Source: JAABRB01 sp963735025 (GTDB lineage: Bacteria > Pseudomonadota > Gammaproteobacteria > Burkholderiales > SG8-39). Taken from it: 64,000 nt of DNA. The DNA is taken from assembly GCA_963735025.1 (NCBI GenBank), contig CAVTJG010000017.1, positions 186,001-250,000 on the forward strand. The letters are read 5' to 3'. Both the position numbers and the translations under genes were made by a program. Below are positions 9,374 to 18,720 of this stretch, one piece after another (the stretch's first letter is position 1; every line of letters starts with the position of its first letter). The notes under the pieces were generated by a model that did not search any database, was not told where the DNA came from, and saw only the letters and a list, made by a program, of their open reading frames with translations.

Positions 9374-9511
9374 CGGTTGTCGAAAAATGCATGTCGCGGG
9401 GACGTCGAGCTACCAATTTAGCGTGCAAGACAAACCCCGGTCGTACGAACAAGGCGCAAGGGCCCCTTGTAGATCGCACGACGGTAATGCGCGAAGTATT
9501 TCAATATCCTG
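9374..9511. repeat. Dispersed intergenic repeat with hairpin, copy B
   Basis: It fills the gap between convergent fbpA and fbpB. It begins with TTGTCGAAAAATGC (9377-9390) and shares CCCCGGTCGTACGAACAAGG and a following CCCCTTGTAGATC with copy A at 828-1029. The hairpin arms (AACAAGG and CCTTGT) are kept although the bases between differ. Pattern conservation in non-coding sequence suggests a mobile or structured element. Confidence 0.55.
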
Positions 9512-11185
9512 CTAACGCTCGCGGCGCAACCGGGAGCGGGCGATCTGACGGGACAGCACGATCAACGGCACCAGACCGATCGCGACGATCACGAGCGACG
9601 GCACGGCGGCCTCGGCAAGGCGCTCGTCCTTGGTGAGGTTGTAGGCTTCGACAGCCAGGGTGTCGAAGTTGAAGGGCCGCATGGCGAACGTCATCGGCAG
9701 CTCCTTCATCACGTCGACGAAAACCAGGAGGGCCGCGGTCAGCATGCTCCCCCACACCATCGGTACATGCACCCGGGCCAGTGTGGCTCCGGGTGACAGC
9801 CCGAGACTGCGCGCGGCATCGTCCATGGCAGGTGTGACGCGCGCCAGCCCCGCTTCCGTGGTCTGAAAAGCGACCGCGAGATAGCGGACCAGGCAGGCAT
9901 AGACCAGCGCAAACCCGGTTCCCGTCAGCAGCAGCCCGGTCCGGATTCCCCAGTGCTGGAAGACCCAGTCGGCGATGACGTTGTCCAGCTTGCCGAGCGG
10001 CACGAGGATTCCGACTGCGAGCACCGCGCCCGGCATCGCGTAACCGAGTGCCGCCAATCGGTTCGCGCCCTGCACCGTCCCGCTCTTCGACAAGCGGCCT
10101 GCATAGGCAAGCAGGACGGCGACCAGCACGGCCACCCCGGCAGTCACACCCGACAGCATGGCGCTGTTGGCGATCAGGGAGTAGAGGCGCCCACCGATGC
10201 GCGCGTCGGGGTCCGTCACGGCAAGGTGCAAGAGAACACCACCCGGCAGCAGGAAGCCGAACACCACCGGCGCGGCGCACAGAACGAACGCCAGCGCAGC
10301 GTGCCAGCCGCGCAACTCGTACGGAGGCGTCGGCTTGCGCGGCCCCGCGTAGCGCGCGCCGCCACGCTGCATACGCTCCAGCACGAGCACGATCAACACG
10401 AAACCCAACAGACAGGTCGAAAGCTGCGCGGCCGCCACGACGTCCCCGAGCGAGAGCCATGCGCGGTAGATGCCCGTGGTGAAGGTCTGCACGGCGAAGT
10501 ACGAGACCACACCGAAATCGGCCAGCGTTTCCATCAGCGCCAGCGCGATGCCTGCCGCCAGTGCAGGACGCGCGAGCGGCAACGCGACGCGCCAGAAGCT
10601 TCCCCACGCGCTGTACCCGAGCGACCGCCCTGCTTCGATCGCGGCACGCGACTGCTCGAGGAAGGCGTTGCGCGCGAGCAGATAGACGTACGGGTACAGC
10701 GCGAATGCAAACATCGCCGCGGCGCCGTACAACGACCGGATTTCGGGAAACCAGTAGTCGCCCGACTTCCACCCTGTCAGTTCGCGCAGCGCGGTCTGCA
10801 CGGGACCCGTGAATTGCAGCCAGTCCGTGTAGGCATACGCCATGACGTACGCCGGCATCGCAAGAGGAAGAATCATCACCCACTCGAGCATCCGCTGCCC
10901 GGTGAAGCGGTACGCCGTGACGAGCCAGGCGGAGAGCACGCCGATCGATGCAACACCGGCTGCGACCATGACCAGCAGGACCAAGGTGTTCACGATGTAT
11001 CCGGGCAGGACGGTGGACGCGAGATGCCCCCACGTGCTTTCGCTCGCGCGAAACACGTTCCCCACCACGACGAGAATCGGCGCCAACACGCAGGCCGCGA
11101 CGACGAGCGAGGCCCACCCGAGTCGCCCGAATCGGGGCCGCCAAGCCGCAGCGGGAGTCGCCGCGGCGAGGGTAGTGTCGCTCAT
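9512..11185 (-). CDS. fbpB: Ferric iron ABC transporter, double-domain permease
   Basis: 557 residues with about twelve hydrophobic segments. It is built from two fused BPD-type permease domains, each with an EAA-like loop, the usual FbpB arrangement. I start at the ATG at 11185, preceded by GAAGGACC; the frame extends upstream to 11248 without ribosome site or hydrophobic sequence. It is convergent with fbpA and divergent from fbpC, so the three subunits of one transporter are made from three transcripts. Confidence 0.92.
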   Translation of the reverse strand: MSDTTLAAATPAAAWRPRFGRLGWASLVVAACVLAPILVVVGNVFRASESTWGHLASTVLPGYIVNTLVLLVMVAAGVASIGVLSAWLVTAYRFTGQRMLEWVMILPLAMPAYVMAYAYTDWLQFTGPVQTALRELTGWKSGDYWFPEIRSLYGAAAMFAFALYPYVYLLARNAFLEQSRAAIEAGRSLGYSAWGSFWRVALPLARPALAAGIALALMETLADFGVVSYFAVQTFTTGIYRAWLSLGDVVAAAQLSTCLLGFVLIVLVLERMQRGGARYAGPRKPTPPYELRGWHAALAFVLCAAPVVFGFLLPGGVLLHLAVTDPDARIGGRLYSLIANSAMLSGVTAGVAVLVAVLLAYAGRLSKSGTVQGANRLAALGYAMPGAVLAVGILVPLGKLDNVIADWVFQHWGIRTGLLLTGTGFALVYACLVRYLAVAFQTTEAGLARVTPAMDDAARSLGLSPGATLARVHVPMVWGSMLTAALLVFVDVMKELPMTFAMRPFNFDTLAVEAYNLTKDERLAEAAVPSLVIVAIGLVPLIVLSRQIARSRLRRER

Positions 11186-11249
11186 GGTCCTTCGCCCGCA
11201 CAACGCCGCGAGACGCAGTATCCAGGCGACGGTATTTCGCTGCGACACT

Positions 11250-11292
11250 CAATAATGATTCTTGTTTCCATGCCGGGCGATCTGTTTATAAT
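11250..11292. promoter_or_regulatory. Fur-box-like sequence and fbpC promoter in the fbpB/fbpC divergent region
   Basis: CAATAATGATTCTTGTTT (11250-11267) resembles a Fur site. A consensus -10 TATAAT lies at 11287-11292, only ten bases before the fbpC ATG, with TTGTTT at 11262 as a possible -35 (19-base spacing). The site lies between both divergent genes and could control both. Confidence 0.6.
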
Positions 11293-11301
11293 CACTGAAT
11301 T

Positions 11302-12387
11302 ATGACAGCAAGCGCGACGCCGACCCTGCTCGAACTGAAGAGCGTTCGACAGTCCTACGGCGACCAGGAGGTCGTCAAGGGCCTGTCCTTCTCGCTGGTG
11401 CGTGGCGGGATCGCCTGCCTGCTCGGGCCGAGCGGCTGCGGCAAGACGACCGTGCTGCGCTGCATTGCTGGATTCGAGCCGGTCACCGCGGGCGAGATCG
11501 CGCTGAACGGTCAGGTCGTTTCCTCCCCAGGCAGCGTGGTTCCGCCCGAGAAAAGACGGATCGGCATGGTTTTCCAGGACTACGCGCTCTTTCCACACCT
11601 CACGGTTCTGGAAAACATCGCATTCGGGCTGCACGGCATCGCGCGAAGTGAGCGTAGTCGGCGCGCCGCGGAGTACCTCGCGGGCGTGGGTCTGAGCGAG
11701 GAAAGCGACAAGTACCCCCACGAGCTGTCCGGCGGGCAGCAGCAGCGGGTCGCAATCGCTCGCGCGCTCGCGCCCCGACCGGACCTGCTCCTGCTCGATG
11801 AGCCGTTTTCCAACCTCGACGTGGACCTGCGCGAGCGGCTCGGCCAGGAAGTGCGCGACATCATCAAGCGCAGCAACACCACGGCCGTGCTGGTCACGCA
11901 CGATCAGCAGGAGGCGTTCGCCATCGCCGACGAGATCGGCATCATGCACGAGGGTGAAATCAAGCAGTGGGATACCGCGTACAACCTTTACCACCGGCCG
12001 GTGAACCGCTTCGTCGCCGATTTCGTGGGCCAGGGTGTGTTCCTGCCGGGCAGCGTCCGCAGCGCGCGCGAGCTGGACATCGAGCTCGGCGAGCTACGCG
12101 GTGATATTCCGGAAATCTGCGAGATCGGCTGCGACGCCTGCGGCAAGGGATGCCAGGTCGATGTGCTCCTTCGACCCGACGACATTGTCCATGACGATGC
12201 CAGCCGGATGCGCGCCGAGGTGATTCACAAGGCGTTTCGCGGCGCGGAGATTCTCTACACGCTGCGGCTCGCAAGCGGGCGCAAGGTGCTCGCCCTCGTG
12301 CCGAGTCATCACAACCACGCGCTCGGTGAGCACATCGGAATACGCCTCGACGTCGATCACGTCGTGGCCTTTCCCCCCGGCTCCTAG
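11302..12387 (+). CDS. fbpC: Ferric iron ABC transporter, ATP-binding protein
   Basis: 361 residues. ABC ATPase with Walker A GPSGCGKTT, signature LSGGQQQRVAIARAL, Walker B LLLLDEPFSNLD and the switch His in LVTHDQ. A C-terminal TOBE-like regulatory region follows from about residue 245, with a Cys-containing stretch (CEIGCDACGKGC) that is unusual and might sense metal or redox state. No Shine-Dalgarno sequence precedes the ATG. The TATAAT box ten bases upstream suggests a leaderless or very short-leader transcript. Confidence 0.93.
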   Translation: MTASATPTLLELKSVRQSYGDQEVVKGLSFSLVRGGIACLLGPSGCGKTTVLRCIAGFEPVTAGEIALNGQVVSSPGSVVPPEKRRIGMVFQDYALFPHLTVLENIAFGLHGIARSERSRRAAEYLAGVGLSEESDKYPHELSGGQQQRVAIARALAPRPDLLLLDEPFSNLDVDLRERLGQEVRDIIKRSNTTAVLVTHDQQEAFAIADEIGIMHEGEIKQWDTAYNLYHRPVNRFVADFVGQGVFLPGSVRSARELDIELGELRGDIPEICEIGCDACGKGCQVDVLLRPDDIVHDDASRMRAEVIHKAFRGAEILYTLRLASGRKVLALVPSHHNHALGEHIGIRLDVDHVVAFPPGS

Positions 12388-12439
12388 GCTGTTACGGCCA
12401 AGAAAGCACCGTTTCGCCGAGAGCCGGCTTAACCTCGAT

Positions 12440-12520
12440 CTCTCTTGCGAAAGAGGGGATTTACAAGGGGGGATACTCCCTTGTTCGTGAATCCCTTCAT
12501 GCATGGAGAACCTGCGCCTC
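12440..12520. repeat. Dispersed intergenic repeat hairpin, copy C (inverted)
   Basis: Between convergent fbpC and nadE. Read on the minus strand it contains CACGAACAAGGGAGTATCC then CCCCTTGTAAATCCC, matching the core of copies A and B. The three copies all lie in gene ends rather than promoters. It may act as a weak transcription stop between convergent genes. Confidence 0.5.
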
Positions 12521-12533
12521 AAATTCGAGACAG

Positions 12534-14582
12534 CTAGTCGTTCGGAATTTCCTGGAGCGCGGCGAGCCACGCGGCGGCCTCGCCGTCGCTCGGGGCACGC
12601 CAGTCGCTGCGCGGCGAGAGCGAGCCGCCCGAACCGACCTTCGGCGCGTTCGGCAGCGCGCTGCGCTTGTACTGGCTGAGCTGGAAGAAGCGCTTGAGGA
12701 AAACGCCGAGCCACTTCTTGACCTCGGCAAGGGTGTATTGATTGCGTTTTGACTCGGCGATGTCGGGCCAGTTTCCCTGCGCCCGGTCGTGCCACGCGCT
12801 CCAGGCCAGGAACGCCACTTTCGCGGGCGAATAGCCGAAGCGCAGGATGTAGTAAAGGTGGAAATCCTGCAGCTCGTACGGCCCCACGATGCCTTCGGTG
12901 CTCTGCGCCGGCTGACCGTTTTCCTGCCCCGGAACGAGCTCGGGGCTGATCGCCGTATCGAGCACGTCCTCCAGCACGCGCCCGGCGTCTGCGCCGAGCT
13001 GGCCGGTGCGCGCGACGTAGCGAACCAGGTACTGGATCAGCGTCTTCGGCACACTCGCATTCACGTGATAGTGCGCCATGTGGTCGCCGACGCCGTAGGT
13101 GCACCAGCCGAGCGCGATCTCCGATAGATCGCTGGTGCCGACGACCGGGGCGCCGTGCGAGTTCCCGAGCCGGAACAGATGGCTGGTGCGCTCCCCGGCC
13201 TGGACATTCTCGAACGTCACGTCGTAGACCTGCTCGCCGCGCGCGAACGGGTGACCGATGTCGGCCAGCATCTGCAGGCAGCTCGGACGGATGTCGATCT
13301 CGCCGGCCGTACAACCGACCGCTTTCATCAGGCGGTGCGCCTGGTCGAGGGTCCGCGCGCTGGTCGCGAATCCCGGCATCGTGTACGCGAGGATGTTCGA
13401 TCGCGGCAGCGCCATCACGTCCATGGCGCGCGCGCACACGATCAGCGCCTGCGTGGAGTCGAGGCCGCCGGAGACTCCAATCACCACCTTATCGGAGCCC
13501 ATGGCCCGCAGGCGCTTCACCAGACCGTGCACCTGGATCTCGTAGATCTCGTGACAACGCATGTCGCGCGTCGCGGGATCGGACGGCACATAAGGAAAGC
13601 GCTCGTAGACGCGGTCGAGGCGGATCTCGTCGGCGAGCGGCAGATCGAGCTGGAAGCGCACGGTGCGAAAGCGGGAGACCTCATTGCGGTGCCGCGCCAC
13701 CGAATCTCCGAAGGTCGTCTGGCGCATGCGGTCCTGCGCGAGGCGATCGAGATCGATGTCGGCGGTAATCAGCTGGGCGGCGTACTCGAAGCGTTCGCTC
13801 TCTGCGAGCCGGGTGCCGTTCTCGTAGATGAACCCCTGCCCGTCCCACGCCAGGTCGGTCGTGGATTCACCGAATCCCGCGGCACTGTAGAGATATGCCG
13901 CGAGACAGCGCGCGGACTGATTCGCGGCGAGCTGCCGGCGATAGTCGTCCTTGCCGACCGTGACGTTCGAAGCCGACAGATTCGCCAGCACCGTCGCACC
14001 GGCGAGTGCCGCAAAGGACGAGGGTGGAACCGGCGTCCACAGATCCTCGCAGATCTCGCAGTGAAAGGTGAACAGCGGTTGCGATTCGGCCTGATACACG
14101 AGATGCGCGCCGAACGGCACGTCGCGCTGGTCGAGCAGGTCGATGGTCTGGACCGTCGCAGTATCGCCTGGCGTGAACTGACGCCGCTCGTAGAACTCGC
14201 GATAGTTCGGCAGGTAGGTCTTCGGCGTGACACCGAGAATTCGACCACCGGACACCACCACTGCGCAGTTGTAGAGCAGGTTGCCCACCTGCAGGGGAAC
14301 GCCCACTGCTGCAACCAGCGGCAGATTGCGCGAAGCGGCGAGCACCTGGGCAAGCGCCTTTTGCGCGCCATCGAGTAACGCTTGCTGGTGGAAGAGGTCC
14401 TCGCACGAATATGCCGAGAGGCCCAGCTCGGGAAACACCGCAAAGACTGCGCGCCGCTCGGCGGCACGCTTCATCAACGCCACCGTCTGGGCCGCGTTGA
14501 ATTCCGGATCGGCGACCCGCACCTCGGGCGTGCAGACCGCCGCGCGGATGAAGTTGTGCCGGTATAGGTTGTTGAACGCCAC
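12534..14582 (-). CDS. nadE: Glutamine-dependent NAD+ synthetase
   Basis: 682 residues, two domains. The N-terminal nitrilase-type glutaminase domain (to about residue 330) has the Glu, Lys and Cys regions FPELGLSAY, TPKTYLPNY and CEDLW. The C-terminal NAD synthase domain has the PP-loop SGGLDST. It amidates deamido-NAD using ammonia from glutamine, the last step of NAD biosynthesis. The start is a GTG at 14582 (MAFNNLYRHNF), which matches the usual N-terminus of this long form. Divergent from the oxidoreductase gene. Confidence 0.95.
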   Translation of the reverse strand: MAFNNLYRHNFIRAAVCTPEVRVADPEFNAAQTVALMKRAAERRAVFAVFPELGLSAYSCEDLFHQQALLDGAQKALAQVLAASRNLPLVAAVGVPLQVGNLLYNCAVVVSGGRILGVTPKTYLPNYREFYERRQFTPGDTATVQTIDLLDQRDVPFGAHLVYQAESQPLFTFHCEICEDLWTPVPPSSFAALAGATVLANLSASNVTVGKDDYRRQLAANQSARCLAAYLYSAAGFGESTTDLAWDGQGFIYENGTRLAESERFEYAAQLITADIDLDRLAQDRMRQTTFGDSVARHRNEVSRFRTVRFQLDLPLADEIRLDRVYERFPYVPSDPATRDMRCHEIYEIQVHGLVKRLRAMGSDKVVIGVSGGLDSTQALIVCARAMDVMALPRSNILAYTMPGFATSARTLDQAHRLMKAVGCTAGEIDIRPSCLQMLADIGHPFARGEQVYDVTFENVQAGERTSHLFRLGNSHGAPVVGTSDLSEIALGWCTYGVGDHMAHYHVNASVPKTLIQYLVRYVARTGQLGADAGRVLEDVLDTAISPELVPGQENGQPAQSTEGIVGPYELQDFHLYYILRFGYSPAKVAFLAWSAWHDRAQGNWPDIAESKRNQYTLAEVKKWLGVFLKRFFQLSQYKRSALPNAPKVGSGGSLSPRSDWRAPSDGEAAAWLAALQEIPND

Positions 14583-14739
14583 GGGCTGCAGTTCTTGTTG
14601 ATTCAGCTCGCATTTTGCCCGAAACGGCCCGCGGCGGCGACTTGCCGGGTTAAACTGGTGCGATACACCACGTTGGCAGGGTCAGCCTTCGCCGAGTGCT
14701 CTGTTCTCGACGTGTACGCGGAACGATCGATCGAAACCC

Positions 14740-16392
14740 ATGTGGCGCCCACCCGAACGCATCAAGTGGAAGCCAGCGCCCGGCCGCTGGCCTTCGCGCG
14801 CGGAGGCTGCGGGCGCGATGCTTTTCAGTCCGGTCACCGTCGGCCCGCTGCAGCTCGAAAGCCGGACATGGGTCCCCGCGATGGTTCCCTGGCGTGCAAC
14901 CGAGGAAGGATTCGTCACCGACGAGAACCTCGAGTGGTACGAACGTTTTGCGCGCGGCCGACCAGGGGTGATCGTGGTCGAGGCGACGGGCATCCGCGAC
15001 ATTCCGTCCGGCCCGCTGCTCCGCATCGGCCACGATCGCTTCCTGCCGGGCTTGCGCGAGCTCGTCGAGACCGTCCGCAGCGCGAGCGGCGGCCACACGC
15101 GGCTGCTCATCCAGATCATCGACTTTCTTGCGGTCCGGCGCCGTCCAGAGCCCGAGAAATTCTTCGCCCGCTATCTCGAGATCATGCCGTGGCACCGCGA
15201 GCGCCTCGGCGCGGAGAACTGGTCGGAAGAGCGCGTCCGCACGCAACTCGCGCAGCTGCCCGACGAGGAACTCGCGCGAGTGCTCGAGACGCGCGAGATC
15301 GAGGCCCTGCGTTACGGCTACCGCGAGCGCGTGACCGACATGGATCTCCCGCATATCCGGGAACTGCCACGCACCCTGCCCGAGCTCTTTGCGCAGGCCG
15401 GGCGTCGCGCGCGCGAGGCCGGTTTCGACGGCGTGGAGCTGCACTACGCCCACGCCTACACGATGGCGTCGTTCCTTTCCCGGCTGAACGACCGGACGGA
15501 TGGCTACGGCGGTCCGCGAGAGCAGCGCGTGCGTGCTCCACTGGAGGTCTTCCGCCGCGTCCGGGAAGTCGTCGGAGACGACTACACCGTCGGTTGCCGT
15601 TTCCTCGCGGAGGAATGCATCGCCGGCGGCAACACCGTCGAGGATACGGCGTACTTCGGCGTGGAGTTCGCCCGTGCGGGGATGGACTTCCTGTCCCTCT
15701 CGCGCGGCGGGAAATTCGACGACGCCAAGCAGCCGGCGGTTGGCTGGTCCGCCTACCCGTACACCGGCCCCAGCGGATACGAGTGCATGCCGCAGTACGT
15801 CTCCGACGCGCGCGGCCCGTTCGGCCGGAACATCGAGCCGACCGCGGCGATTCGCAGCGCCGTCCGCGCGGCCGGGTTCACGACTCCGGTGATCGTCACC
15901 GGCGGTATCCACGGCTTCGAGCAGGCCGAAGCATTGCTGCGCGAGGATCGCGCGGACATCGTCGGGCTCGCGCGCCAGAGCCTCGCCGATCCCGACTGGT
16001 TCGAGAAAGTCCGATCAGGGCACGGCGACGCCGTCATGGTCTGCGAGTACACGAACTACTGCGAGGCACTCGATCAGAAGCACCATCAGGTGACCTGCCA
16101 GCTCTGGGATCGCACGGCGCGTGACGAACCGGGTATTCGCATGTCGCGGGACGGCAAACGGCGCCTGACCCCGCCCGCATGGCACCCCGAAAGCGATTCG
16201 GACGGCCGCTCGACGAACAGAGCGCGCAGCCGAGTGAAAACCGCCCTCGTCACTGGCGCAACCGACGGAATCGGCCGCGAGACCGCACGACAGCTCGGCG
16301 CGCTCGGCTGGCGCGTGATCGTCCATGGTCGCAACGAAAGCAAGGCCCGAACCGCAGCCGAGGGGCTCGCCCACGACGCGCCGGAGGGCTGA
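14740..16392 (+). CDS. NADH:flavin oxidoreductase (Old Yellow Enzyme family), runs in frame into SDR
   Basis: FMN-dependent oxidoreductase of the OYE/2,4-dienoyl-CoA-reductase superfamily. Landmarks are MLFSPVTVGPLQL and RTWVPAMVPW at the N-terminus, the active-site region ELHYAHAYTMASFLS, DGYGGPREQR, and the phosphate-binding segment TGGIHGF...GLARQSLADPDW. No C-terminal iron-sulfur and NAD domain follows. OYE similarity ends at about residue 470, and no stop codon occurs before an SDR start region (GTG at 16234), so this frame includes 53 residues of the next gene. This is either a real fusion or loss of a stop by a base error. An alternative start is the ATG at 14818. Substrate unknown. 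Confidence 0.75.
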   Translation: MWRPPERIKWKPAPGRWPSRAEAAGAMLFSPVTVGPLQLESRTWVPAMVPWRATEEGFVTDENLEWYERFARGRPGVIVVEATGIRDIPSGPLLRIGHDRFLPGLRELVETVRSASGGHTRLLIQIIDFLAVRRRPEPEKFFARYLEIMPWHRERLGAENWSEERVRTQLAQLPDEELARVLETREIEALRYGYRERVTDMDLPHIRELPRTLPELFAQAGRRAREAGFDGVELHYAHAYTMASFLSRLNDRTDGYGGPREQRVRAPLEVFRRVREVVGDDYTVGCRFLAEECIAGGNTVEDTAYFGVEFARAGMDFLSLSRGGKFDDAKQPAVGWSAYPYTGPSGYECMPQYVSDARGPFGRNIEPTAAIRSAVRAAGFTTPVIVTGGIHGFEQAEALLREDRADIVGLARQSLADPDWFEKVRSGHGDAVMVCEYTNYCEALDQKHHQVTCQLWDRTARDEPGIRMSRDGKRRLTPPAWHPESDSDGRSTNRARSRVKTALVTGATDGIGRETARQLGALGWRVIVHGRNESKARTAAEGLAHDAPEG

Positions 16393-17043
16393 CTTACGAG
16401 CCCGCATGGGGGGATTTCTCGCGCATGCTGGAAGTCGTCGCGCTCGCCAAGGCAGGTCATCGCCCTGACGCCCTCTCTCGACGTGCTCGTCAACAACGCC
16501 GGCGTCAGCGTCGGCGAGCGCATCGTGACCGAAGACGGCTTCGAGCTCACGATGGCGGTCAACCATTTCGCCCACTATCTGCTCACGCGCCATCTCCTCG
16601 CGGCCGTGTGCTCCGTTCCCGGCGGGCGGGTCGTCACGGTCTCCTCCATGACCCACTCGAGCGGCCGGATCGACCTGAACGACCTCGCGCTTTCCAGGGA
16701 CTTCGACGGGTACAGAGCCTATGCCACGTCCAAGCTTGCCAACATCCTGTTCACCGTCGCTCTGGCAAAGCGAATCGCGGGCATGCGCGCGACGGCGAAT
16801 TGCTGCCATCCGGGGGTCATTTCCACGAAGCTGCTGCACAGCCGCTTCGGCATGGGCGGCGCACCCGTAGACCGTGGCGCGCGAACCTCCGTCTATCTCG
16901 CATCTGCGCCGGAGGTCGCAAACGTGACCGCGAAGTATTTCGACAACTGCCGCGAGGTGACGCCCTCTCTCACCGCCAATGACGCGCAGCTTGCCGAATC
17001 GCTGTGGGAAGCCTCGGAGCGCCTGGTTCGCGCCTACCTCTGA
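16234..17043 (+). pseudogene. Short-chain dehydrogenase/reductase with two compensating frameshifts
   Basis: The N-terminus VKTALVTGATDGIGR gives the nucleotide-binding motif. A stop (TGA at 16390) then interrupts. The expected sequence continues in another frame (LTYEPAWGDFSRMLEVV) and returns to the first frame at about 16457 (QVIALTPSLDVLVNNAG). The second half is intact: NNAGV, VTVSSMTH, the YATSK active-site motif and a full C-terminus. One missing and one extra base within about 75 bases would restore a single SDR of about 270 residues. Resembles retinol-dehydrogenase-type SDRs. Either a sequencing error pair or a recent lesion. Confidence 0.75.
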
Positions 17044-17044
17044 G

Positions 17045-18190
17045 TCAGGCCGGGCGGCAGCGGCCTATTCCGCGGCGGTGGCCGAATCCGCCCGCGGGCT
17101 GGTGAAGCAACCCGTAGACCACCAGATCGATCATGCTCTGTGCGCCCAACTGGATGTCCGCAGTGATCCTCTTCTCCGCACGTACGGCGAGCGCAAACGC
17201 CAGATCACGGTCCGCCAGTGACCGGCGGTCGATCCGGATTCGCACCGGGAAGATCGGCTCCGGTCGCGCTTGGTTCACGGCTTCACGTCCGATCCAAGTG
17301 ACTTCGCCTTCGACATCGACCGGGCTTTCGCGGGTCGATGGCGTGATTCGCAATGCGATCCGTTGACCTTCCACGATCCAGCGCACGCCCCGACTCGACA
17401 GGCGCGCTTCGAACTCGACCTCGGTGTCCGCCGGCAGGATACGCAGGAGCGGTTGACGCGCGGCAATCGGGACGCCTGCTGCCAGCGCAGCGACGCCTTG
17501 GACCATCCCGTCCATCGGCGCACGCACATCGCGTCGCTCGCGATTCTTCAGTGCAAGCGCCTGGCCGGCCGATTCCAATCGTCGCGCAACCGCGTCGCGT
17601 TCGGCAATTGCGCCGGCGCGAATTTCTGCCGCAGGTTGCGTCAAACCTCTCGCCAGCCGCCAGCGCGCCTGCTCGACGAGGGCAGGATCCGCGTCGACTG
17701 GGAACGCTCAGCGCCCGCGGATTGCCTTTGAGCTGTGCGCCAATTCGCAAGAGATTGAGTGATGCGGCGCTTCGCTCGCGGTTCAGCCGATCGATACTGA
17801 GCGGAAACCGTTGCCGAAGCGAATTGCAGAGAGCACATCGCCCCGCCGCACCAGCTGGCCGTCTCGCACGTGAACAGCCATCAGCACACCGTCTTCCAGC
17901 GACAGAATTTCCGCGGCCCCTGCCTGGCGACAAGATGCGTCCGTGGGTGGGGATCACAAGGTCGATTTGCTCGAGCCCCGCCGTAGCGAGCGACTTGCCT
18001 GCAAGGAGAACGAATGCACCGACGAAGCAGCCATCCGAGCGGCCAGTGCGGAATCTCGAATACCTCGGGGGCCTCGCACAGGAGCGCGCGCGGCCAGAAT
18101 CGCACCGTTCGACGCGCAGCCCGTGACGCCCGTACACGCATCATTCCTCCTTGTGCTGCCGTCGTCCGATATCGCATCGATCACGCGCGA
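17045..18190 (-). pseudogene. Decayed HlyD-family membrane fusion protein
   Basis: Remnant of a type I secretion or efflux adaptor. The C-terminal part (17045-17644) is an open frame with the lipoyl/beta-barrel signatures RAPMDGMVQGV, PLLRILPADTEVEFEARL and GQRIALRI. Upstream pieces lie in other frames: a coiled stretch (SIDRLNRERSAAS), a first lipoyl half (HGRILS, then EILSLEDGVLMAVHV), a membrane anchor (FVLLAGKSLATAG) and an N-terminus resembling CvaA/RaxA-type adaptors. At least three shifts are needed to read through. No ABC exporter or TolC gene lies nearby, so this looks like genuine decay. Confidence 0.7.
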
Positions 18191-18426
18191 ACCACTCGCA
18201 AGTGGTGCAGGATCAAGATAGCCAGTACGAAGAACAGCTCGCGACGCGGGCTGTTCCGCCCGCTGTCGCAATGCAGCATAGCCAAACCCGCGTTGAATGG
18301 CGCGCAATTGACCTAATTTGACAATTATGGCGGTCGGCGCCATTGCGGGGGTGTGCGCTGGCGCGCCGCAGGCAACGCGCGTTTCGGGTCGAACGAAACC
18401 TGATATGGCCCTGAATTCAGGCGCAG
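18191..18426. other. Intergenic region without recognisable gene
   Basis: I find no conserved reading frame here. The short frames present have no recognisable domain or ribosome site. It lies between the HlyD remnant and a minus-strand terminator. Confidence 0.5.
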
Positions 18427-18570
18427 AAAAAAGGGCGCGGTCTAGGCCGCGCCCCGGGTTCAACGTGATTCGCCGCTTCGGGCTTGTTGTTGTGCGCCGT
18501 GAGTGCTGCAACCGCAAGGAACCGGGTGGGCACCGGCGACTGCGCGTGGGGAAGTGTACTGATATCGTAA
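18421..18570 (-). ncRNA. Candidate small RNA (promoter plus terminator)
   Basis: On the minus strand, TTGGAT (18604-18599) and TATATT (18582-18577) are spaced by 16 bases and resemble a sigma70 promoter. About 130-150 bases downstream is the terminator at 18427-18454. No convincing coding sequence lies between. A short Arg-rich frame exists but has no ribosome site. The transcript would end in front of the HlyD remnant and starts just upstream of yihY on the opposite strand. Inferred from signals only. Confidence 0.35.
18427..18454 (-). terminator. Rho-independent terminator on the minus strand
   Basis: On the minus strand, GGGCGCGG pairs with CCGCGCCC around a six-base loop, followed directly by six T residues (A tract 18427-18432 on the plus strand). 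No minus-strand protein gene precedes it, which points to an unannotated transcript. Confidence 0.75.
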
Positions 18571-18720
18571 GCGACAAATATAGAGGCCAGCTGAGCGAAT
18601 CCAACCCATTTGACTAATGTTTACAATTCGTGAGGTACGATCGCACTGCAAAGCATGCGCGCCGCTCGTCCGGCGTCGCTGCGTCACGCTGTCCGGCACC
18701 ACCCGAGGAGAGCAGAGACC

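Noticed and set aside
9953..11305. Plus-strand open frame of 450 codons
   Set aside because: Antisense to fbpB, composition dominated by Arg, His and Gln; no recognisable domain.
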